64,000 bases of DNA. It comes from Medakamo hakoo. Lineage: Eukaryota > Chlorophyta > Trebouxiophyceae > Coccomyxaceae. This document shows, in pieces, positions 39,424-51,015 of this stretch. The notes under the pieces are model-generated. The model saw nothing but the letters and a program-made list of their open reading frames with translations, was not told the DNA's origin and searched no databases. Both the position numbers and the translations under genes were made by a program. The stretch spans positions 1-64,000 of the forward strand of contig CP089459.1 of the NCBI GenBank assembly GCA_026636295.1, given 5' to 3'. The number at the start of each line of letters is the position of its first letter. Position 1 is the first letter of the stretch.

Positions 39424-41961
39424 TCACCCCGCCACGTACGCCCGGGCCAGGGCGCGCGCCAGCGCCAGCCGCACCGCGCCCTCCATGGCCGCGGCCTCTT
39501 CTTCCCTGGCAACGCCGCTGGCAACGCCGCCCGCGGTGGTGGACCCGTCCAACAGCGCGACCATGGCTTCCACCGTCGCCGCGGGCACGGCCGGCGCCGC
39601 GCCGCCCTGGCGCGGCGGCGCCTCCAGCGCTGGAATCGCCCGGAACAAGGCGGCGGGGACGGCGGACGGCGGACCCGCGGCGGCTGTGGCCAGAGCAGCC
39701 GCCGCCAGGCGCGCGGGGGCGGGGGTGGGCCCGGCCGTCGCTTCTTCCAGCTGGCGCAGGGCGGCCAGCGCGGCACACCCGCCCGCCGCGCCCGCGGCGC
39801 GCAGCTGCGCCAGCGGACCGGCCAGGTCGGCCACGAGCGTCGACGCGGCTTCGGCGCCGCCGCCCGGTTGTTGCCGCCCACCACCACCGATGCCCAGGCC
39901 ACCCCTGACACTGTCCGCGACCGCGCCGGCGGCAACGCCCGCCCGCCCGGCGTCGGCCGCGCGCGCCAGCCAGGTCAGCGCCGCGCCCGGCCGCCCCGCC
40001 CGCCAGTGCGCGACGCCCGCCGCCCGGCAGACGGCGGCTTCGCCCGCCGCCGACCCAATGCGGGCGGCAGAGGCAGCCGCGCGCAAGGCGGGGCCGTCAT
40101 CTCCCGCGGTCGCCGCCTCGGCCAGGCCGGGCGAACGGGAGAAGAGGGCGGCGGCGGCGCCGGCCCCGTGCACGGGGCACGCGGCGGCCAGCAGGCGGGC
40201 GGCGGCGGGGCGGGTGACCGCACTGCCCGCCAGCCCGGCCGCCAGGTCCAACGCCCACCACTCGCCCGCACTCCCGCCAGCGTGGGGCAGCGGCTCGCCG
40301 CACCGGCGCTGCGGCGAGTGCGCGTACAGGACGGGCGTGGCGGCGGCCATGCACCAGGCGGAGCAGCCCGCAGACAGCGCGGCGGCCGCGCCCGCGGGCT
40401 CTCCCGCCGCCGCGGCCGCCGCCACGCCCAACAGCATGGCGTCCCGGGCAGCCGCCGCGGGCGTCAGCGGTGGAGGCGCCGGGCAGGCGGCCGCGGCCGA
40501 CGCGGCGGCGCACGCGGCGGCGGCCAGCTCGCCCGGGGAGGACGGCACGGCCACCCCCTCGCCCGCGTGCACGCACCGCGCCACCAGGACGTCCGGCCAG
40601 GACCCGGTGGCCGCCGCCGCCGGCGGCGCGCACTCTGACCCGGTGGTCAGCAGGCCCAGCGCCGCCGCGTCGACGGCCCCGGGCTCCGCGCACAGCACGC
40701 GCAGCAGGGCGCGCGCGCCGGCCGCGGTCGCGGCGTCGCCCGCGGCCGCGGCCGCCCACAGCCCTTCGTCCGCCGCGCACCGCCGCACGCCCGCCAGCCA
40801 GGCCGCCCGGGCGGCGGCGAATTCGGTCGGCGAGGTGTGCGCGGTGGACGACGACGCGGCGGCGGCGGCGGCGTCGGCGCCGCCCACCACGCGCGCGGCC
40901 GGCGCGCACCGGGGCTGCGAGCGCAGGGCCAGCGCGACCGGCTCCAGCGCGGCCAACGCCGCCGCCGCGCCGGGCGGGATGGGCGCGCCGCCACGCTCGG
41001 TCCCCGCCTCGGCCCACGCGCTGTGCGCGCCCAGCAGCGCCACCGCCTCGTCCGCCCAGCCCAGGGCGGCCGCGCGGGCGGCCGTCGGCCAGTACTGGGC
41101 GTCGGCCTCGGGCGCGGGCGCGCCCACCAGGCGGGCCAGGCACGCCGCCAGGGGCAGGGGGGGGGCCCGCCGTCGCCGCCCGCGGCCGCGGCGCTGCACA
41201 GGGCGGACGCGTGCGCCCGGTGCCAGGCCGCCACGTCCTCCCCCAGCGGGGCGCCAGGCACGGCCGGGCCCAGGAACAGGAGGGCGGCCCAGTCCCAGGC
41301 CGCGTGTTCGGCGCGTGCCGCCGCGATGACCGCGTCCTCCTCCTCGCCCTCCACGGCCGGAGGCGTCATTTGGGAGGACACCTCGGCCGCGTACGCCCGC
41401 ACCCGGTCCGGCCAGTCCGGGCGGGCGTCCGCGCCTGGGCGGGGTGATGTGGATGGATGGGATTGGTGGGGTGTGAGTGCAGGGGGGATGGTCGGGCGGT
41501 CGAGGCGACGTTGTTTCTCCCCTCTCCGCCCACGCTCACCTTGTGCCAACCCCGCGTGCAGCTCCTCCACCGCGGGCAGGGTGTCGTACACCAAGCGCCG
41601 CTCCAGGGCGGACAGGGCGGACCTATGACGTGCGTGTGGGTGTTGGAGGGAGGCAGTTGAGCTCGTTCGCAACTTCGCATCGAGGCATCGGTTTTTTCGC
41701 TCGCGTCGCGCGCCCGCGCCTTCCCCGTCCGCCACCAACTCACCACTGCACGACAGAGCCGGCCGGCGGCTCCGCTGCCTGCTGGCGGCGTCCTCCACCA
41801 CTGACACCACCGCCGCCCAGCGGCGTCAGCAACAGCCGTGGCCCCAGCGCCCAAGAAAAGTGGAGGCGACTCGTGCCGGGCGGGGCCGGGACGACCGCCA
41901 GGAGCGGGACGTCATGCTGCTGGGGTGGGGCGTCGGACGGGCCCTGGACGGTGGCCAGCAT
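39424..41961 (-). CDS. NUP85: Nucleoporin NUP85 (Y-complex), frame interrupted at a G9 run
   Basis: Scaffold subunit of the nuclear pore Y-complex (Nup107-160). Three exons: 41961-41744, 41622-41540, 41434-39424; ~770 aa allowing for one frame break. The N-terminus has HDVPLLAVVPAP and LHFSWALGPRLLLT, like the beta-blade that completes the Seh1 propeller. Exon 2 has ALERRLVYDTLPAVEELHAGL. Exon 3 has WPDRVRAYA, then QYWPTAARAAALGWADEAVALLGAHSAW, matching the RYW..M..AL..GW.D..V.LL..H helix pair of plant NUP85. Frame changes at the nine-G run at 41157-41165 (nine C on the sense strand); with ten C the frame would be continuous. A sequencing or assembly slip is likeliest because both sides remain well conserved. 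The C-terminal part is very Ala-rich. Confidence 0.8.
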
Positions 41962-42225
41962 TGGTGTGTAAATGGGGGATGGGCGGCGTCGTCGCGGCCG
42001 TCAGGTCCCGCCAAGCGCCCCTCCGACTCCTTTTGCTTGGTGCGTCTGCCTTTGCGCTCGCGCGCTCGCTCCACTCCGCGAAATTCTCGGCTTGGCTTGT
42101 CGTGGCCCGCCCGGCCCTCGACGACCCGCTCCCTCCTCACGCCGCGCCCACCACCGGGTAGCGAGCTTGGTTGAGCTCTCAACAACAGCCGTTCAAACCC
42201 GTCCCACCCAGGTCGCACCCAAAAA

Positions 42226-43954
42226 ATGCCGGCGGCCGGCGTCAGCGCCGGCGTGCGGTGAGTTTTGTGTTTGGCCGCCCGCCTGCACCGTGCCGCTCGC
42301 TCAACTGCGACACCCGCCCCGGCCAGAGGCAAGCAGCATGCATGCAGCACGCAGCTGTGCAAGCGGATTGCTGAGGCAGGCCCGGCCATGCCGCCAGGCC
42401 GCCCGTTTTGGCGCTGCGGCCAGGCGAACGAGACGAGCGCGCGCGCGTCGCGCCGCAACCATCCAGCCACTCCCACCCATCACCCCCCACCCTCCCACCC
42501 ATCCCACCCCCCACGACGACGACGACACACACAGTCCGTCCCGCACCGTCCAGGCCGCCGCGTCTTCATCGGGTCGTGGAGGCGCGCCTGTGTCGGCCAA
42601 GACGCGGCGCATGGCGAGCAGCACGACGACCAGCCGCCGGTCCGTGTCGCCGCGGCCACCGCCGCCGGCGCGCCGGGCCGCGCCGACCAAGCCCGCCCCG
42701 ACCAAGCCGTCGTCGCCCGGCGGCCGCTTTTACTTCAACGTCACGGGCTTCCCCTTCCCGCTGGGCCCCTTCCTGACCCGGCCCACCATCCGCACCGAAG
42801 TCGACCCCGGCCGCATCTGGACGTTCGAACAGCCGCAATCCCTGGGTTTCTCGTCCGTGACGGCCAACACCCGCATGACGGTCATCAAGCTCAAGTGCGG
42901 CGGGCTGTGGGTCCACGCGCCGGTGGCGCCCACGCGCGAGTGCGTGGCCCTGGTCAAGGAGCTGGGCGCGCCCGTCAAGTACATCGTCCTGCCCACGTTT
43001 GCGTACGAGCACAAGGCCTTCATGGCCCCCTTTTGCCGGGCGTTCCCCGGCGCCCAGGCCTGGGTCGCGCCGCGCCAGTGGTCGTGGCCGGTCAACCTGC
43101 CCGTCCAATTCTTCGGCATTTTCCCGGCGGGCGTGGTGGAGGCGGGGGCGACCATGCCCTGGCAGGACGAGATCGACCACCGCCCCTTTGCGTCCAGCGT
43201 CGGCATCGGGCCCTACTCGGAGGTCGCCTTTTTCCACCGGGCCACGAGGACGCTGCTGGTCACGGACGCGGTCGTCCGCGTGCCGTCGACGCCGCCGTCC
43301 GTCGTGGCGGAGGCGGACCTGCTGGCGTCGGGCGGCCCCCTGCCCGGCCCCGTCGCCGCCTTCTCCAGTGGCGGGCCCGGCGCCCCGCCCCCGCCCCCGC
43401 CCCCGGCCGACCGCGCCGCGCGCGCGGCCCTGGGCTGGCAGCGCATGGCCCTCCAAATCCTGTTCTTCGTCCCCGGCGACCTGGCGCGCCCGTCCACGTC
43501 GTTCAAGCCGCTGGCCGGCCGCCTCATCGTCTCGCCCGTCCTGCGCAAGCTGGTGTACGGCAACGCCCGGGCCGAGTGCCGGGCCTGGGTGGACGACCTG
43601 TGCGCGTCCTGGGCCTTTGCCCGCATCATCCCCGCCCACTTTGACGCGCCCATCCCCGCCCGGCCGTCCGACCTGTTGGCGGCGTTCAGCTTCTTGGAGG
43701 ACGACGCGGTGGCGGACGGCGAGGCGGACGCGCGCGCGGTGGAGGCAGGGGCGGCGGACGACGCGGGGGGCGACGTCGACGACGGCGCCGCCAACCCAGT
43801 GGCTGGGCTGCTGTCCGGCCTGGCAGGGCTGTTCAGTGGCGTGCCCTCGCTCGGCCAGCCGGCGGCGGGCGCCGTCGCCTTCAGGAAGGAGGACATGCGG
43901 GCGCTGGACGGCCTCGCTGGCAGCCTGAAGAGCACGGGCGTGCTGAACAAGTGA
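42226..43954 (+). CDS. DUF4336 protein (metallo-beta-lactamase-like fold), probably plastid
   Basis: 483 aa in two exons: 42226-42257 and 42535-43954. Exon 1 is only 10 codons plus two bases; joining it by GTGAGT...CACAG keeps the frame. The first ~60 residues are rich in Ser/Arg/Ala and free of acids, like a transit peptide. The DUF4336 core has MTVIKLKCGGLWVHAPVAPT, VKYIVLPTFAYEHKAF, PGAQAWVAPRQWSWPVNLP, EVAFFHRATRTLLVTDAVV and RRIIPAHF-like FARIIPAHFDAP. This family occurs in plants, algae and cyanobacteria with unknown biochemical role. An inserted acidic Ala-rich segment lies near the C-terminus. Start lies ~264 bp from the NUP85 start on the other strand. Confidence 0.85.
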
Positions 43955-44223
43955 GCCCCCAGGGCACACGCGTCGCCGAGAGAGAGAGAGAGGGAGGGAG
44001 ACAGGGAGAGTGGGGGAGGTTGGCGGTGTCTGGCGTCCGGCGACCGTGTTGTTCTCCATTCATTCATTCATTTCCCCTCTCGCCGCGGCGCGCTCGGCGC
44101 TCTCGCCCTCGCTTTTCACACGCCCGCGTACAGCGAGGAGGCGCACACGCCGTCGGCTTGCCGCGCGTGCGCGCTCAACCCCCCTCGCCGCGCCCGCGCC
44201 GTGTCTCGCTCTATACCGCAACG
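43955..44223. other. Short intergenic region upstream of tubulin cofactor D
   Basis: Contains a GA repeat (GAGAGAGAGAGAGGGAGGGAG at about 43978-44000) and CATTCATTCATT near 44060. No exon is recognised. Confidence 0.4.
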
Positions 44224-47200
44224 ATGAGCGGCGCGCCGCATTCGCCGCCGCCCGAGCCCGCCACGACCCACCCACCCCCACTCCCCGCGTCGGACGCGGC
44301 CGAGCTGGCGGGGCTGGCGGCTCAGGCTGTGAGCGGCGGGGCGGAGGCAGCGAGAAGCGTGCTGCCACGGTTCACGCGGATCGTGAGTTTTTTTTTTTTT
44401 GGGCGGGGAGGCGGGCGGGCGCGCGCGTGCGTGCGGCCGCGCTCCCCCCCCTCGCCGACCGCTCCACTCCCTCCCCGCCGTCTCTCTCCCATCCCATCCC
44501 CCGCCAGGTCGACCGCCACCAGGAACAGCCCCAGCTCCTGGACCCGCACCTGCCGGACGTCATCCCCCCTCTTGCGACCGCGCTCCTGGCCGCCGCCCGT
44601 GCGCGGGACGGGCCCGCCACCGCCGCCCTGGGCGCGCTGGTGTGGGCCGCGGCCTCTGCCCGCGGCCGCAAGCCCGCGCTCCGCTTCTTCCCCAACACGG
44701 TGGACGCGTTCGAACCCGTCGTCCGGCTGTTGGCGGGCGCGGCGGGCGTGCGCGTGCCTGGCGCTGCAGACGGCGACTGTCCGTGGGCGGCCGTGGGCGC
44801 GGAGTTGGGCGACGCGGGCGGCGGCGGCGGCGGCGGGACCGCCGCGGCCGGCAGCCTCGACGACCGCCCGGTCGGGGGTGGTGCGGCCGCGGCCGCGGCC
44901 GGGCCGCCGCCCGGCTGGCCCGCCCGGTGCGCCCTGCTGCTGTGGCTGGCCCAGGCCGCGACGATCCCGTTTCCCATGGCCCTGCTGGACCCGACGGGCG
45001 GCGGCGGCGGGCGCGGTGCGAGAGCGGGCGCGGGGCCGGGCGGCGCGTGGGCGGCGCCCCCCGACGCGGGCGACCCCGCCGCCGGGGAAGGCGAGGACGG
45101 CCCGCCGCCCCACCCGCCCTTGCACGCCCAGCCGGCCTGGGAGGAGGCGCACCACCCGACCACGCCCTGCCCCGACGCCTACGACCGGCTGACGGGCGTC
45201 GTCGTCGCCCCCGGCGGCGGGGGCGGCGACGCCCCGGCCACTTCCACCTGGCCCGCCCTGGCCCGCGCGGCCGAAGCCGCGTGCCGGGCGGCGCTGGCCT
45301 CGCCCGGCGCCGACCGGGACGCCGCTGTCCTGGCCTTGGGTCGCTTGCTGGCCCGGCCCGACGCGGACACGCCCTCTTCCGGCCGGCGCCTGGCCAGGTT
45401 TGTGGCCTGGGCCGAAGCCGCGACGGCCGCCAGTGTGGTGGCCGCCGCGCCGCCCACCGCCCGCGCGGCCGCCGACGTCCGGGCCGTCGGCGCGGCTGCC
45501 GCCCTGGCCCAGGTCTTCGCCCGGGCGGAACGGTGGGCGCTGGCGCCCGTGTCACCGGCCGCCTGGCGGGCGGCGGCGGCGCTGCTGCCGGGCGCGGGCG
45601 CGGCCGCCCCCGCCCCCGCCCCCGCCCCGGGCGTGCACGCCCGCCGCGCGGCCGTCAAGCTCGCCTCCCGCGTGGCCCTGGCCAGCCTGCCGTCCGAGGG
45701 GTGGGCCGGCGGCCCCCTCCCGCCCCGCGTCCAGGCCGGCGCCGCCGCCCTCGTGTCGTGCCTGCGCGACCGCGACACGGCCGTGCGGGCGGCGGCGGCC
45801 AAGGGCCTGGGCCGGGTGGCGTGGCGGCTGGTCGGTGGCGGCGTGTCCGCCGGGCTGGCCGCGTCGGGCGCCATCGCCGACGCGTGCCTGGCCCTGCTGG
45901 ACCCGGCCGAACCGGACGCGGCCTGGCACGGCGGCTGCCTGGCCCTGGCGGGGCTGCTGCTGGCCGGGCGGGGCGGGGCGGCGCGCCCGTCCGGCTCCGC
46001 GCCCGCGTCCGCGGGCGGCCTCCCGCTCGACCGCCTGCCCGCCCTGGTGTCCGCCGCCGGCGCCGCCCTGGCATACGACGTCCGCCGTGGGTCGGGCGGC
46101 GGCGTGGGCGCCCACGTCCGGGACGCGGGCGCGTACGTGGTCTGGGCGCTGGCCCGGTGCGGCCTGCCCCGGCCCGCGCTCGCGTCGGTCGCCGCGCCGC
46201 TGGCCACCGCCCTCGCGGCGTCGGCGGCCTTTGACCGGGAAGTCAACTGCCGCCGCGCCGCGGCCGCGGCGTTCCAAGAGCTGGCGGGCCGGTGCGGCCC
46301 GGACGCGCCGGCCTTTGCGCACGAGGCCCTGGGCGTGGCGGCCGCCGCCGACTTTTACGCGCTCGCCTCGCCCGGCCGCGCGGCGCTGCGCGTCGGCCCC
46401 GCCCTGGCGGCGCTGGGCGGGCCGTACCCGGCCGCCCTGGCGGTCCACCTGGTCTCGGCCAAGCTGACGCACTGGGACCGGCGCACGCGCGACCTGGCGG
46501 CCGAGGCGCTGGCGGCGGTGTGCCTGGCCGGGCCGGCCCCTTCCCCGGCGGGTGGCGCGGCCGCCGCGCTCGCCGCCCGCCTGGCCGACCCGGCCACGGG
46601 GCCGGACGCCCGGGCGGGCGCGGCGGCGGGGCTGGCGGCCCTCATTTCCAGCGGCGCGGACGTGGGCCCTGGCACGGTGGCGGGCCTGCTGGCCGCCCTG
46701 CCGGCCGCCGCGCCGCGCCACGTCACCGGGCGGGGCGGCGAGCCCGTGCGCGAGGGCGTGCTCGCCCTGGCCGCCGCGCTCGCGGGCGCGGGCGGCGCGC
46801 GCCCGTCCGACCCCCCTCCCGCGCCGCCGCACGCCATGGCCGCCTTCATCGACGCCAACCTGCGCCACCCGGCGGCGGCCGTGCGCGGCGCCGCGGCGGC
46901 CGCCCTCGGCGCGCTCGCCCGGTCGCCGCCGCCGTCCTGGCCCGGCTGGGAGCCGCCGCCCGCGGACGCGCCCCTCGCCTACGCGGCCTGGCTGGCCGCG
47001 GCCCAGGCGCCCGAAGCGCGGCGCGGCGGGGCGGCGGCTCTGGGCGCGCTGCCGGGCCACGTCCTGGCCCCGCACGCGGGCGCGGTGGTGGCCGCGCTGA
47101 GTCGCGCGGTGCGGCTGGAAGCCGCGGCCGGCGCGCGCGACGCCGAGGCCCGGGCGTGCGCCGCGGCGGCGTTGGACGCCGTCTGCGAGGCCGCCCTGCC

Positions 47201-48413
47201 GCTGCTGCCCGACCCGGCCGCCCGGGCGGGCCTGCGGGCCACCGCCGTCGACGCCCTGCTGGCCGGGGCGGCCGACTATTCGACCGACCGGCGGGGCGAC
47301 GTCGGGTCGTGGGTGCGCGGCCCGTCCACCGCCGGCCTGGCCCGCCTCCTGGTCGCGGCCGCTGGCGACGACGGCGCCGCCGCCGCCGCCGACGACGATG
47401 GCGCCGCCTCCCTCCCCATCCTGGCTGCCCTCGTCCGCCAGGCGTGCGAGCGGCTGGGCAAGCTGCGCGCTGCGGCGGTGGACCAGTTGAGGGCGGTGCT
47501 TGGCGCGGGCGGGGGCGTGGGCGGGGGCGGGCCGTCCGGTCCGCTCCTCGGCGCGGCCCGGCCCGCCCTGACCGCCGCGCTGGCCGCTGCATCCCCCGCC
47601 GCCGCGGACGCCGACGACAGCCTGGCCTTTGCGGCGGCCCTGCTGGCGGACGGCGGCACGCCGCCGTCCCTCGCCACGGCTGCCATCACCGGCCTGGCCG
47701 CGTGCGTGGGCGGGCTGGACGCGCCGCTGAGCCGCGCCGCGGCCGGCGCGCTGGTGGCGGCGGGGAGCGGCGGCGCGGACGCGGTCAGCCGCCTGCTGGA
47801 CACGCTGACCTCCGCGTGGGCCGGCTCCCGGGGCGACGCCCGGCTGGCCACGCCCTGGCTGCGGGCGGCCGACGCGGCGCTGGCCGGCCTGGACGGGTGC
47901 GCGGTGGAGGCCGCGCTCGGCACCGGCGGCCGGGCCGCCGCCCTGCTGGACGCGACCCTGGCGGCCACGGTCGGCTGCCGCGACCCGCCCCGCCTGGGCG
48001 CGGCCGTGTCCGTCCTGTGCCACGTGGCCGGCGCGGCGGCACCGGGCGCCGCACCGTCCGCCCGGGCCGCCCTGCGGTCGGCTGTCCTGCTGCTGGGCCA
48101 CCCCTACCCTACCGTGCGCCGGGCCGCGGCCGAGGCGCTGTGCCTGCGCTTGGTGCTGGGCGTGCCGTGCTGCGGCGACGACTCGGATGGGCTCGAGCGC
48201 GCGGCGGAGCTGTTGGCGCGCACGGCGTGGGACGGGTGCTCGGACGGTGCGCGGGCCGCGGCCGCGGCCGTGTGTGACGCCCTGGGCCTGGACCCGCCGC
48301 CATCGCCCGCCAAGGAAAACGTGGTCGGTGGAGTGCCGCGCGCTGATGGCGGCGCCGGCAAGCAGCCCGGCTACCAGGCCCTGGTGGACGCGGTGGAGCG
48401 GGGCGTGGCGTGA
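44224..48413 (+). CDS. TBCD: Tubulin-folding cofactor D (TBCD / TITAN1 family)
   Basis: Chaperone that captures beta-tubulin and assembles the alpha/beta heterodimer with cofactors C and E. 1,354 aa in two exons: 44224-44382 and 44508-48413. The junction gives RIVDRHQEQPQLLDPHLPDV, the diagnostic KYQEQPQLLDPHL motif of TBCD. The next residues, PARCALLLWLAQAATIPFPM, correspond to LLLWLS....IPFD. HEAT/Armadillo-type helical repeats fill the rest, including AAAKGLGRVAWRL and VNCRRAAAAAFQELAGR, the highly conserved 'NCRRAA.AAFQE..GR' element. The TBCD C-terminal region is present with VRRAAAEALCLRL. Length is close to plant TBCD (~1,250) with Ala/Gly insertions. Its stop is 84 bp from that of CDT2 (convergent). 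Confidence 0.93.
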
Positions 48414-48496
48414 GCAGGGAGAGGGGCGGCAGGTTTGTAGCTAGGGGTAGTTTTTTGTGTGGCAGCGGCCACATCCCGGCGAGTTTTTGCTTTGTC

Positions 48497-50806
48497 TTAC
48501 ACGCCCGACGGGCCGGCCTTGTTGCCGTTGCCGGCTGCGTCCTCCTGCTGCTGTGGCGGCGGCCGGTTTTCCTGGCCGGCCGCGGCGGCACCCTCTACCC
48601 CCTCGTCGCCACACCTGTGCGGCCGGGGCCGCACACTCCCGCCACCGCCACCATGCCCGCCACCCGGCAGGGGGCTGACAAAGTCGAAGATGGACCGCTG
48701 GGCCAGGCGGGCCGCCGTGGGCGGTGGGCGGGCGGCCGCCGTGCTGAGGCGCGGTGCGGTGGCGGGCGGGAGGCGAGGCGCGGCCGCGCCGGGCCAACCA
48801 CGCCCGCCAGTTCCGCCTGCGGCGACGGGCGCGCTCGCGGGCGGCGACGCCGGCGCGGGACGCCCGGCCGCGGGCGTGTGCGGCGGAGGCTGGGCAGGGG
48901 CGGGGGCGGGCGGTGCGCCGCCACCACCACGGCCGACGCCGCCGCCCCACCCGTCGTCGTCGCCACCCTCCCCCCACTCATCGCCCGTCCGCCGCACCAG
49001 GCGCCACAGGCGCACCGTCGCGTCGTCGGAGCAGGTGGCGACCTCGCCGCCGTCCGTCGGGCACCAGGCCACGCCCGTCACTTCCGCGGCGTGGCCGACC
49101 AAGCGGGCGGGCGCCTCCCAGGGCCGGGCCGTGTGCCAGACCCGGCCGCACCCGTCGCCGCCGCCGCCCACCACGTGAGTGCCGTCGCCGGAAAACGCGG
49201 CTTTGACGTAGAAAGACGACGGCGCGGCGCCCGGACAGTCTGGATGCAGGGCGATGACGGCACCGCGGGCGTGGTGGGGAGTGCTGGCGGCTGCGTCGGC
49301 GCCGCCCAGGCCGCCGCCCGCCGCGAGGCGGCCCGCGTCGACCAAGAAATGACCGCGCGCCTGCACCGTCGCCGCCAGCCGCGCGCCCGCCGACGGGTCC
49401 AGCGCCAGGCCGCACACGCCGTGCGGGCGGGGGTTGGCTGATCGCGTGGGCGTGGCGGCGGCGGACGGCGCGCAGGGCGCGGCCGGCCACCCGCCGTCGT
49501 CGGCCGCAGCCGTCACAGGGCAGACGGCCGCGACGGCGGCGGTCGCCGCGAGGCCGCCCCGGCCGCCGCCGCCGCCGCCGGTCCGCAGGGCCCGCACGTC
49601 CCACAGGCGCACCGCGCCGTCCGCACCGCCCGACGCGAGGACCCGGCCGTCCGCCAGGAAGGCGGCGGCCGTGACGCTGTGCGGGGCAGCGCGCCCGGCG
49701 CCCGGCGGGCCGCCCCGCCGCGGCGCGCCCGCCGACGCCGGCGCGCCGTGGGCGGCCGCGACGGCCGCGACGGGGCTGTGCTCGGCCGGGCCGGCGCCGC
49801 CGCCGCCGCCGCCCCCGCCGCCACCACCGCGACCGGGGACGCGGGCATCCCACAGCAGCAGGCACCCGTCCCGGCCGCCGGACGCGAAGACGTCGGGCGC
49901 GCCCGGGCACGGCGCGACGGCCTTGACGGAGCCGCGGTGGCCGCGGCACGACCCCAGCGCCCGCGCCTCCAGCGAATCCCACAGGCCGACGGTCTGGTCG
50001 CCGGACGCGGTCAGGATGCGGGTGTCGTCCCGGGCCCACGCCAGGTCGAAGACCGCGTTGTTGTGGCAGAGCCACTGCGCGCGCGGGCGGGGCAGCGCGC
50101 CGCCACCCGCGGCGGCCGACGACGACGGCGGCGGGGCGGGGCCCGCGCCCGCGTCCGCGTACAAAGAGGAGGGCAGGGCGGCACCACCTGTTTCGACGAC
50201 GGACAGGCAGCCTTCCTCGTCGGCCAGGGCGAGCAGGCGGCAGTCGCAGTAGCGCTGTGTGTGAGTAGTGCGGGGTGTGTGCGGGGGCGGGGATGGGGGG
50301 TTGCGGAGAGAGTGCAGGGTCGCGCGTGCGGAGGTGGGGGGTGGTATCCATGATGCGCTGCCCACGCCTTGCCTCGGGCGCGACGCTGCAGAGAGCTGCA
50401 CACCGTCAGGCGGGCGCAGGAGGCTCGCATGCACGCTCCCTCACCGCACACGTGTGTGCGCGTCGGAAATACAAATGCGGGCGGGCCGACAGGCAGCGAA
50501 AAACGTGTCTCCCCCTCACCTGGTTGTACTTGGCGCAAAAGGCCGGCGTCGCCACGCCGCCCGGGTTGACGGCGATGACGCCGCCGCCGTCTTCCGGGCG
50601 GCAGGAGAAGGATGCCATGTACGGCCGCGGGGCGGAGGTGGCTGGGGGGTGGAGTGTTTGGGCGTGAGCGAATTCGGAGGGGGCGCGCCGGCTTTGAAAA
50701 AACGGCCGCCGCCCCGCGCACACGCCCACTTACCTTCCCGCCCGCTCAGTTGGCGGTCCAACAGGGCGCCGGTGAGCCCGCCACGGCGGGGGCGGGAGTG
50801 GAGCAT
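48497..50806 (-). CDS. CDT2: CDT2/DTL-like WD40 substrate receptor of CRL4 ubiquitin ligase, with PIP-box-like motif
   Basis: CRL4-CDT2 degrades PCNA-bound replication and cell-cycle proteins (CDT1, SET8, p21 in animals). 650 aa in three exons: 50806-50734, 50641-50520, 50254-48497. WD repeats include ALADEEGCLSVVET, HNNAVFDLAWARDDTRILTASGDQTVGLWD, GHRGSVKAVA, ASGGRDGCLLLWDAR, ASGGADGAVRLWD, then SSFYVKAAFSGDGTHVVGG, RPWEAPARLVGHAAEVTGVAWCPTD and IATCSDD-like VATCSDDATVRLW. These last blocks match DTL closely (NFYVKSSLSPD..., TPWQPPTVLLGHSQEVT..CWCP). A C-terminal QRSIFDFV (48677-48700) resembles a PIP box (Qxx[ILM]xx[FY][FY]); the last aromatic is Val. WDxR motifs needed for DDB1 binding appear as WDAR and WDVR. 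Gly- and Ala-rich insertions separate blades. Confidence 0.88.
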
Positions 50807-51015
50807 GGCCGGGGGCGGTGTGTGAGGGTGAGAGGGGCCCCGGCCGGGAGGAGCTGTTTGAGAAGAGTGGGGAGGGACAGTGGGCCTCGCTCGCGCTCGC
50901 TCACTCGTGCGGGCCCTCTCCCCACTCGCAGCAAGCCGCGGGCGCGCGTGCCCCGCTTCTTTTTGTCAACGCGGGGCCCAGGGCGGGGCGCCCCTCGCAC
51001 CCGCGCTCCGCCACC
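50807..51015. promoter_or_regulatory. 209 bp divergent promoter, CDT2 / WDR5
   Basis: The start codons of two WD40 genes on opposite strands are 209 bases apart. The block contains GAGAAGAGTGGGGAGGGAC and CGCTCGCGCTCGCTCACTC-type sequence; no E2F site (TTTSGCGC) was found with certainty. Confidence 0.4.

Noticed and set aside
42140-42225. GTTCAAACCC near a Gly/Leu-like stretch considered as a tRNA
   Set aside because: No acceptor or anticodon stem of the right length can be formed; no other tRNA candidate was seen in the window.
45552-48101. 849-codon minus-strand frame opposite tubulin cofactor D
   Set aside because: Gln/Arg/Gly-rich shadow without recognisable domains.
50807-51015. E2F-type site between CDT2 and WDR5
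   Set aside because: The region has GC-rich stretches but no clear TTTSGCGC sequence.
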